DNA from: Planctomycetota bacterium
GTDB taxonomy: Bacteria; Planctomycetota; Phycisphaerae; WQYP01
Length of the DNA: 64,000 nucleotides
Assembly: GCA_021800165.1 (NCBI GenBank)
Contig: JAJYZF010000012.1
Span: 1-64,000 of the forward strand
Direction of reading: 5' to 3'
The notes beneath the pieces were generated by a model. The model was given only the letters and a program-made list of their open reading frames with translations. It made no database searches and was not told where the DNA came from. How positions within the stretch are numbered: position 1 is the first letter of the stretch; each line of letters begins with the position of its first letter. Positions 21,149 to 30,586 of this stretch are shown here, piece by piece. The translations under genes and the position numbers were made by a program.

Positions 21149-21742
21149 ATGACTGTGAAGATCCGAAAAATAACGACTGATCAACAGATTCAGGCTTGCT
21201 TTGACGTGATGGTCCAGCTTCGGCCACATTTGCGGCGTGACACTTTTGTCGCGTGCGTTCGCCGACAGGAAAAAACCGGCTATCGGATGGTCGCCGCACT
21301 CGACGGGCGGCGGGTGTGCGGCGTTGCCGGTTACCGGGTGTTCGAATGCCTTTCGCGCGGGCGCAATTTGTATGTGGATGATCTGGTCACGGATGCGGCG
21401 CGGCGGTCGCGGGGGATAGGCCAGACCATGTTGCGCTGGCTGGTAGGCGAAGCGCTGCGCCAGCATTGCCGTCACCTGAGCCTTGATTCGGGTGTACAAA
21501 GATTCGGTGCGCATCGGTTTTATCTGCGTGAAGGAATGCATATTCTATGTCATCACTTCGCGATGGAGTTAGGGCCGCAAGACATAGATCTCGACCAGAG
21601 AGTGCCCACAACCGGGCGGTGGCAAGCCATTGAAAAAGCCGCGCGGAAGCCGGCCAGCGGGCGTAGCGCCGCAAAACAGAAAGAGTTGGCAGTCAGCGGC
21701 CGTGCGTCAAGACGATACACGCGGCCACCGCCAACCGCTTAG
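21149..21742 (+). CDS. GNAT family N-acetyltransferase
   Basis: GAT fold signature: LYVDDLVTDAARRSRGIGQTMLRWLVGEALRQHCRHLSLDSGVQRFGAHRFYLREGM. Confidence 0.88.
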   Translation: MTVKIRKITTDQQIQACFDVMVQLRPHLRRDTFVACVRRQEKTGYRMVAALDGRRVCGVAGYRVFECLSRGRNLYVDDLVTDAARRSRGIGQTMLRWLVGEALRQHCRHLSLDSGVQRFGAHRFYLREGMHILCHHFAMELGPQDIDLDQRVPTTGRWQAIEKAARKPASGRSAAKQKELAVSGRASRRYTRPPPTA

Positions 21743-21835
21743 GCGTTTTTTCATGCCAGCCGAACCGGACCGGGGCGACGGTGGCGAGCTGACCGATCGA
21801 TGGCGTTTGTTTATTTTTGGGGTGTTGGTGATTTT

Positions 21836-22612
21836 ATGAAAACTCTCTTTTGCCGGCTCCTGCTATCGGCCGCAGGTGCGGGTATTCTGGCCTGTTCCGT
21901 GGCTGTCGGCTACCCCAGGCCGACCCGCTACAATTGCTATGGCGGCGGCTTGGAAGGCGGACGTATCGTGCGGATATTTCCGCCGGTGCTGGTCCGCCGG
22001 CCCGATGGCTTTGGTGGTACCGGCCAGGTCATGCTCAAGGACTTGGTGCTGCCCCGGATTTTTGATCCAGCCAGACAGCGCTGGCGCGATCCGTCCAGCG
22101 GCTGGTTTGCGCGTTATCGTTGGGTTCGGCAATATGAATTCGCCAGCCTATCTCTTACCGCGGGCCAACGGCATCGGGGTAAACCAACCGTGCGGCTTTC
22201 CTTCGAAATTCCCCAGGAACACTTGGCGGGCCTGACCTTTCAAGAATTTATGCAACGCTGGGAACATGTCCGGCGAGCCGAATTGCTGGCCATTGCCCAG
22301 GCCGGTCGCACCGTCATTCCGCTGCGTGTTTTTCGTCCGCTCCGGATAGGGGGAAGGGTATGGCATCTGAAGATTTTCCGCTTTACCGCCACCATCAGCG
22401 CGCGGCAGGCATTGGTGTTTGTGCGATTGCCGGCGCGGCAGATGCGCATAGAGTCGCGTGCTCATCCGAACTTGCATTTTCCTGCTTTCCGAATTCATGA
22501 CCGGCAACGGCGAGTGTTGGTGAGATTTTTTCGCCGGGCGAAACTGCCCACGCGATGGCACCCCGCCAAGACGCCAAAGCGAGCCCCCAGGGATCCCGCG
22601 ACCCGGCCTTAA
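21836..22612 (+). CDS. Hypothetical secreted protein
   Basis: MKTLFCRLLLSAAGAGILACSVAVGYP signal peptide; unknown family. Confidence 0.6.
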   Translation: MKTLFCRLLLSAAGAGILACSVAVGYPRPTRYNCYGGGLEGGRIVRIFPPVLVRRPDGFGGTGQVMLKDLVLPRIFDPARQRWRDPSSGWFARYRWVRQYEFASLSLTAGQRHRGKPTVRLSFEIPQEHLAGLTFQEFMQRWEHVRRAELLAIAQAGRTVIPLRVFRPLRIGGRVWHLKIFRFTATISARQALVFVRLPARQMRIESRAHPNLHFPAFRIHDRQRRVLVRFFRRAKLPTRWHPAKTPKRAPRDPATRP

Positions 22613-22709
22613 CCAACAGCCTCGCGCGAACCACCCTTCCACGGTAGAATTCATGCCGGGCCGGAGCGATTTAGGCTCTGGTGTTGGCAGTAACGGCAAC
22701 GGGCAATTT

Positions 22710-24608
22710 ATGTGCGGTATTGCAGGACTTATTCGCTGGCACCAACAGACTCCCAAGGTCGATCCTGAGGATTTGCGGCGCTGGAGTCTCATGTTAGAGG
22801 CTATTGCCCACCGCGGGCCAAATGCACCGGGCCGATGGATCGATCCACGCACGCATGCCTCCGTGCTGCTGCACGCCCGCCTGCCCATTATCGATCGGCC
22901 CGGCGGCCTGCAGCCTATGGCCAATGAAGATCAACGGGTGCAGGTCGTATTTAATGGAGAAATATACAACCACCAGGATCTTCGCGATGAGCTTCGCGCT
23001 GCCGGCCATAGCTTCCGCACAGACCATAGCGATACGGAGGTGTTGGTGCATGGTTGGGAACAATGGCAGACCGAATTGCCCGCCCATCTGCTGGGCATGT
23101 TCAGTTTCGCTGTTTGGGATATGCGCAGCAATGCACTGTTTCTGTGCCGTGATCGCCTGGGTCAAAAGCCGCTGTTTTTTATGCCCACCCACGAAGGCAT
23201 TGCCTTTGCCAGCACCATCAATGCATTGGTAATCGCCCATGGGGAACCGCCGGCGGTGCCGATGACACGCATTGCCGCTTATTTAACCGCCGGGTATTTT
23301 GCCCCACCGCACACCATTTATCCGGCGATCACGGCGCTGACACCCGGCACCGGCGGATTCTTCACAGCCGACTCCCAAAAGCAAATCACGTATTGGCAGC
23401 CGCGCGCGACCGCCTCACCGACCACAATCGGCGGGGCACCATTTTCACCCGAACCGGCGGAGCAACTGCGAACTTTGTTGGCCGCCGCCGTGGTTAGCCA
23501 GCTTCGCGCTGATGTACCCCTGACGTGCTTTCTTTCCGGAGGTGTGGATTCCTCCATTATTGCCGCTCTCATTCAGCAGCACCAACGCAACATCGGCGGC
23601 AATGCGATTACCACGCTTTCCGTCGGCTTCGCGGAAGCTGGTTTTGATGAATCCGCCCATGCCGCCACCGTTGCCCGGCATATCGGATCGCGGCATCAGG
23701 AAATTCATCTGCCGCCGCGCGATGATGTCATGGACACGCTGGACTGGCTGATGCGTTACGTGCTGGGCCAGCCCTTTGCCGACTCTTCGCTGCTGCCGAG
23801 CTATCATCTGGCCAATGCGGCCCGCGGTTTGGCACCCGTGGCTCTCAGCGGAGATGGGGCCGACGAATGCTTTGGCGGGTATGACCGATATCGAGCGATG
23901 CGTTTTATCACGCGCTGGCCACGGCCGGCCAAGGTTGCGGCATGGCTGCCGACATTCAACTGCGCACCGCGATGGCGGCGCTTGCGCCGGGCCTGCGCCG
24001 CCGACGGCTGGATGAACCAATACGCCGGCCTGACCGATATTTTTACACCACCCGATCGGAAGTTGATTTTGCCCGATATTGGGCTGCCCTTCGCTGACAC
24101 CACAGTTCCATCGCCGCTTGGGGCCGCCGATTCCCACTGGCGAAACGCCATGTTGTTGGATCAACATTGTTACCTGCCGGGCGATGTGCTGTGGAAAGTG
24201 GATGGGGCCTCCATGGCCAATGCCCTGGAGGTGCGATCCCCATTTCTGGATCATCGCGTAGTGGAATTCGCCAACGCGTTACCAGACTCACTTATCTTAA
24301 ATGGCCGTCGAGGTAAGTTGCTGCTTCAGAAGGCCTTTAGTCCCCTGCTTCCCCGGAGCGTGTTTACGCGTAAGAAACATGGCTTTGCCGTGCCGGTTGG
24401 CCAATGGTTCCGTGGCCCGCTCCGCGAACCTCTGCTGGACCGGCTGCGGGATTCGGCGGGGTTTTGTCGTCTTTACTTATCGTCGGCAGGCGTGGAACAA
24501 CTTGTCCATCAACACCTCTCCCGAGAGGACGATCACACCCATCGCCTCTTTGCCCTATTGATGCTGGAAATCTGGTTTCACCGGTTTCACCCGGCCATAA
24601 CGGACTGA
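22710..24608 (+). CDS. asnB: Asparagine synthase (glutamine-hydrolysing)
   Basis: MCGIAGLIRW N-terminal nucleophile Cys; FLSGGVDSSIIAALI PP-motif; SGDGADECFGGYDRY. Confidence 0.95.
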   Translation: MCGIAGLIRWHQQTPKVDPEDLRRWSLMLEAIAHRGPNAPGRWIDPRTHASVLLHARLPIIDRPGGLQPMANEDQRVQVVFNGEIYNHQDLRDELRAAGHSFRTDHSDTEVLVHGWEQWQTELPAHLLGMFSFAVWDMRSNALFLCRDRLGQKPLFFMPTHEGIAFASTINALVIAHGEPPAVPMTRIAAYLTAGYFAPPHTIYPAITALTPGTGGFFTADSQKQITYWQPRATASPTTIGGAPFSPEPAEQLRTLLAAAVVSQLRADVPLTCFLSGGVDSSIIAALIQQHQRNIGGNAITTLSVGFAEAGFDESAHAATVARHIGSRHQEIHLPPRDDVMDTLDWLMRYVLGQPFADSSLLPSYHLANAARGLAPVALSGDGADECFGGYDRYRAMRFITRWPRPAKVAAWLPTFNCAPRWRRLRRACAADGWMNQYAGLTDIFTPPDRKLILPDIGLPFADTTVPSPLGAADSHWRNAMLLDQHCYLPGDVLWKVDGASMANALEVRSPFLDHRVVEFANALPDSLILNGRRGKLLLQKAFSPLLPRSVFTRKKHGFAVPVGQWFRGPLREPLLDRLRDSAGFCRLYLSSAGVEQLVHQHLSREDDHTHRLFALLMLEIWFHRFHPAITD

Positions 24609-24779
24609 TCCACCAGGGTTTTAAGAACACGCCATGGCAGCGACGATTGACGCACGCCATCGGGACAAGATAGGGCGGCCCCATCACCGAAGCCGAAATG
24701 CCGACCAGACTTGGGGATTATCCCACATTATCCTACGAGCCTGCGTGTTTCGTGGCATCAATCTTCTCGAGAATTTTTT

Positions 24780-25566
24780 TTGCCTGGATTTCAAACTGCT
24801 TGCCGCAGTCCTGCACCGCACCGGCGGGAAATTGGTCCCGGCTCAGGTCTCCATAAAGCGCCCCTGGATTCTGCACCTCCACACGCTTCGAATAGTGCTT
24901 GATGGACACCGGCGTTGTGGACCCGTCATAATTCCGATGGATCACCGCGTTGATGAACAACTCATGCAGGGCCACATCGGGGTAATCCGCGACTGAATCA
25001 TCGGCCAGATCGGGGCGGCGCACGGGGTGGTCATTTGCAATTTCTTTGGCGAGGCGGTCCAAATCGCGCATGACGTTGATGATATCTCCAGAAAGCCTTC
25101 GTTCCGCGCGGACCGACGCCGCTTGCGTCTCACCGTCATAGCGGACGTATTGCACGTAGGCCCCGGGAAAAAATGACAATTGGTTTTTGCCGAACGCCAG
25201 CACCGCCGCATTGGTCGGGGCACCCAGCTTCCTGTGATAAAAACGGAGCGAACCAAGCGGCGCGCTTATGTCCCGTCCATTTTCCTCCAGAACTTCGCGG
25301 GACACGGCTCGGGCGAGATAGGTCTCTTGGAAAAGCTCCAGCGATAAATCCTCCAGCGTGGCTTCGGTACAGGCTCGGGCATCCCACGTCCTGGCCCGAT
25401 CTACCCGGCGCTCCTCCAAACGCCATTCCTGCTCCACCGTCGCGACGCTAACCGATGGCCCCGTGCGGATTATTTTCCGCGCCCGGCGGGCGGGAGTCAA
25501 ACAGGGCAGCCAAGCGGCGGCCCAGCCAGTGCCCATCAGAGAAGACTGGTACGGCTGAATTGACAT
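24780..25566 (-). pseudogene. Truncated AlbA_2/Schlafen-type ATP-binding (transcriptional-regulator-like) protein
   Basis: Core ...DVALHELFINAVIHRNYDGSTTPVSIKHYSKRVEVQNPGALYGDLSRDQFPAG... is typical, but the expected C-terminal 'NP-x-A-..-GSGI' segment is absent and the N-terminal DNA-binding half looks eroded. Confidence 0.5.
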
Positions 25567-25572
25567 ACGCAG

Positions 25573-26157
25573 ATGCAAGGATACAGTGATTACATGATCG
25601 CGCCCACCCAACATTTCGTTTACACCTCCAACGGTCCGCCGGAAGCGGTTTTGGCCATGTTTGGGCTGATCATCGCAATTTTTCTTGCGGTAATGGCGAT
25701 TTTCATCGGCATCGGGGTATTGATCTGCTGGATTCTTTATGGATGTTTTAAGCGCGTGCCCCCACAGTTTCGTCAGCAGGAACCCGGCCTCACTTGGCTG
25801 CTGCTGATTCCATTTTTTGGAATTGTATGGAACTTTTTCGTTTTTCTGCCCCTGGCCCGGAGCTACCAAAGCTACTTTTATAGCCGCGGCCGCACGGACC
25901 TTCAGGACTGCGGCTACAACATCAGCCTGGCTTACTGCATCTGCGCGGCAATTTCAGTGGTGCCTTACCTTGGAATGCTGGCTTGGATTCCATCGCTGGT
26001 TCTACTGATTATGAGCCTATCCAAGGCGCATGCGCTAAGCCTGCAAATTGAGCCATTTACCGAAGTCCCTGGTGCCCCAAGGATGTATTACGGCTACCCG
26101 CCGGGAACGATCGGGCAGACTCCTCCGACACAGCCTCCCACTGCCCCGCCAAGCTGA
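25573..26157 (+). CDS. Hypothetical membrane protein with Pro-rich C-terminus
   Basis: Several hydrophobic segments (AMFGLIIAIFLAVMAIFIGIGVLICWILYG...), C-terminal QTPPTQPPTAPPS. Confidence 0.6.
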   Translation: MQGYSDYMIAPTQHFVYTSNGPPEAVLAMFGLIIAIFLAVMAIFIGIGVLICWILYGCFKRVPPQFRQQEPGLTWLLLIPFFGIVWNFFVFLPLARSYQSYFYSRGRTDLQDCGYNISLAYCICAAISVVPYLGMLAWIPSLVLLIMSLSKAHALSLQIEPFTEVPGAPRMYYGYPPGTIGQTPPTQPPTAPPS

Positions 26158-26271
26158 TCAGGCCTACCGCCGACCACGGAGATTCGCGCGTTAGCCCCCC
26201 CAAGCTGTTAGGCTATATCCGTTTATCGAAGCTGCCAGCTTACCAGACCAAAAAAACTTGCCATTCACGCT

Positions 26272-26320
26272 GGTCTTAACAAAGACCTATTATAATGCTT
26301 ACCTGGCCGTAACGTACGGC
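26272..26320 (+). promoter_or_regulatory. Putative promoter region with two inverted repeats (GGTCTT-N4-AAGACC before a TATAAT box; GCCGTA-N3-TACGGC after it)
   Basis: ggtcttaacaaagacctattataatgcttacctggccgtaacgtacggctttt read directly. Confidence 0.45.
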
Positions 26321-26347
26321 TTTTGATGGCGATGATGAGGTCTGACC

Positions 26348-27229
26348 ATGCCCGACAAATATAACTTACCGACCGGTGGTGTGGGTGGCACAGCATCAGT
26401 CGCAGCCACGAGAGTGCGCTCACCGCTGCCGCCTTTTGCCCGCCGGGCTGCCATGATGGGGTACCACCATGTCCGTTTTACGGCCATGATGATAAAGCGG
26501 GCCTTGGGGCATCCCATCATGAATCAGCCCAGCCCGTCCAATAGTGATCTGGCGCGGGGGCTAACCATTATTCTCCCGGGCATAGAAGCCTCCGGCCCGT
26601 ATGTACAGGATATGTATGACGGCTTGGCTGCTGGAGGCGTGCCTGGAGCCATCGAAGTTTTTTACTGGGGGCGGGCGTTTCCGGAAGGCTATTTTTCCAA
26701 TCTCATTGACCTGCGGCGCAACCGATCCAAGGGCACGGAGTTGGCGCGGGTTATTCTTAATCATCAAGACCGCTTCCCGAAGTCGCCCATTCATCTGATT
26801 GCCAACAGCGGAGGAGTCGGACCGGCTTTATTTGCGGTGGAGGAACTTCCCATAAACAGGCCCATTGATGGGCTGGTGATTCTGGCTGGTGCGGCCTCCA
26901 ATAATTATGATCTCCGCCCAGTGCTACGCCGCACGCGCAAGGGAATTCTCAACACCTATTCCCAGCGTGATTTTGTTATTTTAAATCTGGGCACACGTAT
27001 CTTCGGTACCGCGGATCGTAAATTTTGCGTGTCGTGCGGCCATTGGGGGTTTGTCGTACCGCCTGAGCTTCAGGAGGATGCCCATCTTTATAGAAAACTC
27101 ACGCAAATCAAGTGGAGTCCGGAGTTTGGCCATCGATGTGACTGGTGGGGCAATCATGGTACCTCTACCAGCCCGGAATTTGTGCGTTGCCACGTCGCCC
27201 CCTGGATCACCGACACATCCCGTGGCTAA
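26348..27229 (+). CDS. Putative alpha/beta-hydrolase-like protein
   Basis: ORF; likely start at internal ATG 26519 (MNQPSPSNSD). GLTIILPGIEASGPYVQDMYDGL... IHLIANSGGVGPALFAVEEL (nucleophile-elbow-like). Confidence 0.55.
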   Translation: MPDKYNLPTGGVGGTASVAATRVRSPLPPFARRAAMMGYHHVRFTAMMIKRALGHPIMNQPSPSNSDLARGLTIILPGIEASGPYVQDMYDGLAAGGVPGAIEVFYWGRAFPEGYFSNLIDLRRNRSKGTELARVILNHQDRFPKSPIHLIANSGGVGPALFAVEELPINRPIDGLVILAGAASNNYDLRPVLRRTRKGILNTYSQRDFVILNLGTRIFGTADRKFCVSCGHWGFVVPPELQEDAHLYRKLTQIKWSPEFGHRCDWWGNHGTSTSPEFVRCHVAPWITDTSRG

Positions 27230-27307
27230 GGGATCGGGCAAAAGCAACTTCGCCCTTTCCGGCTTGTGCTTATGGCCGCAGCCTTCATTGTTTGCTCCTT
27301 TGCGCAC

Positions 27308-27426
27308 GCTCCGTCCAAGGTCGGGCTACCGACGGCACCGGACCAAAGCATGCTTATGGCTGCTTCCTTCCGGACCTGACCAGTTTCACAGTTGACCCGT
27401 GCATCGGGCCCGACCGTGGTCGGAGC
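27308..27426 (-). ncRNA. ffs: Bacterial signal recognition particle RNA (4.5S type)
   Basis: Minus strand reads GCTCCGACCACGGTCGGGC...GAAACTGGTCAGGTCCGGAAGGAAGCAGCC...GCCCGACCTTGGACGGAGC; canonical GGUCAGGUCCGGAAGGAAGCAGCC plus complementary ends. Confidence 0.95.
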
Positions 27427-27735
27427 GTACAACTGTGATGATAACCGATTTCCCGTAAAAAGGAAAAAAGACGTTTTCTCATGATCAGGCCAGGGCGTGA
27501 CCAGAGTTCCAATTAGAGCCGTGAACGAGCACCAACCTGACGGTTGTCCCCAGCCGCTTGCGCCAATTCGGCAATGATTTCGCCAAGCTTCATTGGTGGA
27601 GCTGGCCGAAAAAGCGGCGGCGCGAGGCTCGTTTTGACAGGCTTCAGGCGATAGACTTGATGTTGGTTTGCGCCGCCGTCGGCAACAGATAGAATGTGGT
27701 CTGGGCCTGGCGGCCAGCCGCGTTTTTTTGAGTAA

Positions 27736-28449
27736 GTGGGAACCCGCCCACCGGTTCATGCGTCGAAGGAAACAGAGTTGGACAGTCCAACCTCCAGCAG
27801 CCAAGGGACTGGTGATCTCGATTCACCCGCGTTTATCCGAGCGCTGCGCGCGGGCCAGTCATCGGCTATGGAGATGTTCCTGAGCCGGTATCAGGATCGG
27901 CTTTTCAACGCGGTGTTGAAAATTGTATCGAACCACGATGATGCCGCGGATATTACCCAAGAGGCGCTGATGCAGATGCTACAGCATATTGATCAATTTA
28001 ACGGCCAATCATCGCTCTATACCTGGGTTTTTCGCATTACCACCAACCAAGCCTTAAGCCATTGCCGCAAACGGAAGTTGCGCCACACGGTACCACTCAC
28101 CCAGAGTGGTGCGGACGGCACCATGATTGCCAGAGCGCCCGAGCCTTGCGCCGGGCCCGACAGCAACCCGGCCGATCAGGTGGAAATAAAGCTGGATCAC
28201 CAGCGTGTTATGGCGGCCATGGCCGACCTGCCGGTGGATTTCCGGACGTTGTTGGTACTGCGGGATGTGGAGGAATGTGGTTATGAGCAAATTGCCCAGA
28301 TTACTGATTTACCGGTCGGCACCGTAAAGTCGCGGCTGTTTCGGGCACGCCAGGCGCTTAGAGCTTTGCTGGAAGAATCCTCCCGATCACCGCGCGTGGC
28401 CGACGTCGGCAGGGTGGCAAGCACCGCACCCAAGGCAGGTGCGAAATGA
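27736..28449 (+). CDS. ECF-type RNA polymerase sigma factor
   Basis: FLSRYQDRLFNAVLKIVSNHDDAADITQEALMQMLQHIDQFNGQSSLYTWVFRITTNQALSHCRKRK; sigma4 YEQIAQITDLPVGTVKSRLFRARQALR. Confidence 0.94.
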   Translation: MGTRPPVHASKETELDSPTSSSQGTGDLDSPAFIRALRAGQSSAMEMFLSRYQDRLFNAVLKIVSNHDDAADITQEALMQMLQHIDQFNGQSSLYTWVFRITTNQALSHCRKRKLRHTVPLTQSGADGTMIARAPEPCAGPDSNPADQVEIKLDHQRVMAAMADLPVDFRTLLVLRDVEECGYEQIAQITDLPVGTVKSRLFRARQALRALLEESSRSPRVADVGRVASTAPKAGAK

Positions 28450-29549
28450 CCGAGACGATGTTGACGGATTTTGAAGAAGCGTTGCTGGCATATATCGAAA
28501 GCCGAGCCTCGGACCACCAGCAACAGATGGTCCAAAAGCGGCTGCAAAGCGATCCGGCCTTGCGGACGGAGGTTCTGGCGATGATTGCCGATCGCATGAG
28601 CCTGCAGACGAGTCCACGTTTCGCTATGCCGCAGGCATTACAATCGAGGCAGACCATTGCGGATCGGATACAGCGTGAGCACCGTCAGCGGCGTGTTCTG
28701 GCCAAAATTCGTTATGGAGCCATGGCGGCGGCAGCATTGCTGCTGGCCAGCGCCATAAGTTTTAGAATCATTTGGCCGGCGTCCGGGAGCGTCGCTTCCA
28801 GGCACTCCATGGTCGCTCTGTCTTCCCGCAAGACCGAGGCCTTGCCCTTGCCACCTCCAAAGCTGGCATCGGCAGCCACTTTCAAGCAAGCCAAGGTGAT
28901 AAGGATTGCAAAGAGGGCCATCATGGAGTCGGCTGCCGGCAAAGCCCCATCGAGAGCCGGACCATTGATACACCGGCCTATGGCTGGTGCGCCCGCACCC
29001 TGGACGCTCGTCATTGCCGTAAAAAATTCCGCCCAAGACCGACAACTCCATGCCCTGTTGGAGAATTTCACCCGCCAAAACCAGCCACTTGCAGCCGCAG
29101 ACCAACAGCAAAGAGTCCATCGCTTGACCATGAAAGCTGCGGCTCTACCATTACCATTAACGCTGCGCCGCGCTACGACGGCAAACAAATCCATACAGGC
29201 ACCGCAACGATTTACCACCCCCAGGCAAAACGCGATTCGCGCAGTGCCCGCCGGTGATTTGCTCTTGATGCTTAAACCAGCCCAGGTTCAATTGCTTCGG
29301 GCGCAATTTACAGTGGTGCAGTTGATGGCTCCGGCGCAAGGTCTAAGAAAGCCAGCGGCAGCTTTTGGGGGCCGCGTCGGTCACTCACGAGCGTTAAAGG
29401 TGGCGGGACCACCAACCACCAATCCGGCCTTGCCCAAGGAAACCCTCGGCCAAGCCGCTCTACAGCGGCGAAATATGACTCAGAGTGCCCAAATACCTGC
29501 TCAAGCCGAACCGTTTATCATTGAAATTTTGCCGCCACGCCAGCGCTAA
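28446..29549 (+). CDS. Hypothetical single-TM protein, candidate anti-sigma partner
   Basis: Start overlaps sigma stop (ATGA); one TM (YGAMAAAALLLASAISFRIIW) after a short N-terminal helical domain. Confidence 0.6.
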   Translation: MTETMLTDFEEALLAYIESRASDHQQQMVQKRLQSDPALRTEVLAMIADRMSLQTSPRFAMPQALQSRQTIADRIQREHRQRRVLAKIRYGAMAAAALLLASAISFRIIWPASGSVASRHSMVALSSRKTEALPLPPPKLASAATFKQAKVIRIAKRAIMESAAGKAPSRAGPLIHRPMAGAPAPWTLVIAVKNSAQDRQLHALLENFTRQNQPLAAADQQQRVHRLTMKAAALPLPLTLRRATTANKSIQAPQRFTTPRQNAIRAVPAGDLLLMLKPAQVQLLRAQFTVVQLMAPAQGLRKPAAAFGGRVGHSRALKVAGPPTTNPALPKETLGQAALQRRNMTQSAQIPAQAEPFIIEILPPRQR

Positions 29550-29613
29550 AACAGGCATCCATGCGGAGCAGCGATCCATATATATTGGTGGCGGACAAAG
29601 GTTTCTTTAGAAT

Positions 29614-30093
29614 CTACCGCAAATCGGTTTCATCCAGCAACACAAAGTGCTTTTCCTCAAGAACCCGGCTGGCGGATTCCGGATTATCCACATGAATAAC
29701 CACAGCCGCGCGCCGATGCGGGGCGGAAATCAGTCCGTACACATAATGAATATCGATTTCCGCACTCAGCAGTGCTTTACCGATGCCGCCAAGCCCGTCA
29801 CCAGAATGGGTGGCCGGCATTTCCACCGCCACCAGTTCGCACACAGAATAGTGGTAGTTGGATTCTCGCAAAATCCGGGCGGCGGTATCGGTATCGTTAA
29901 AAACAAACCGTACAATAGCACAATCAAAGCCTTGCAGAACGGTCAGAGCATGTACCCGGATGTCGGTACCTTCAAAAATGCCTACGAGCGTGGCCAACAT
30001 TCCTACGCGATTTTCGACAAATACCGAAACCTGCCGCACACAAGGGGTATCACGTCCACGTTCTGTAATAGGTTTTTCCCGGAGTGTAGCCAT
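29614..30093 (-). CDS. ACT-domain protein (possible acetolactate synthase small-subunit-like/regulatory)
   Basis: QVSVFVENRVGMLATLVGIFEGTDIRVHALTV...FDCAIVRFVFNDTDTAARIL: tandem ACT-like repeats. Confidence 0.8.
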   Translation of the reverse strand: MATLREKPITERGRDTPCVRQVSVFVENRVGMLATLVGIFEGTDIRVHALTVLQGFDCAIVRFVFNDTDTAARILRESNYHYSVCELVAVEMPATHSGDGLGGIGKALLSAEIDIHYVYGLISAPHRRAAVVIHVDNPESASRVLEEKHFVLLDETDLR

Positions 30094-30227
30094 GCAAAAA
30101 TGGTACCATGAGATGGAAAAATGTTAAAGAGTCTCCCTATGCCCACACCAACCTTTTCATCTTCCATGTTGCCCTTGACTTGCCCCCACCGCCGCTGCTA
30201 ATATACCTTGCTGACAAGTGAATACGG

Positions 30228-30374
30228 CTCTTATCAAGAGTGCCTGAGGGACGGGCCCGTCGAAGGCACAGCAACCCATCCGGGCGGCAGTTATGCAGAC
30301 CGCCGGAAGCGGGTGCTAATTCCCTCCCGCTCGCATTCGGCAAAAACCGAGGCGAATCTGGGGATAGATAGGTG
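30228..30374 (+). promoter_or_regulatory. SAM-I (S-box) riboswitch aptamer
   Basis: CTCTTATCAAGAGTGCCTGAGGGACGGGCCCGTCGAAGGCACAGCAACC...GGTGCTAATTCC...GATAGG matches S-box consensus incl. P1 closing strand. Confidence 0.94.
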
Positions 30375-30429
30375 AAGCAGCTTTATACCGGATTAAAGAC
30401 GAGTAGAAATATTCGCAGTAAGTTGAAAG

Positions 30430-30502
30430 CGGCCTCTTATCGGGAATCGGCATCTAAGAAAGACGCGGTGGCCATTCCCGACAAGAGGCCGTATTCGTTT
30501 TT
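30430..30502 (+). terminator. Riboswitch-controlled intrinsic terminator (expression platform)
   Basis: CGGCCTCTTATCGGGAAT/ATTCCCGACAAGAGGCCG: 17 of 18 paired, followed by TATTCGTTTTT. Confidence 0.85.
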
Positions 30503-30586
30503 GCACCGGAGAAGAGGCCGCCGGGTAATTGGGCCGATGGATGCCGGGAGTACCGCTTACTTCTGGCGGTGGTTTGGAGTTTTTTC

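Noticed and set aside
27226-27804. 192-aa minus-strand ORF
   Set aside because: Runs through the SRP RNA gene and has no recognisable family; likely spurious.
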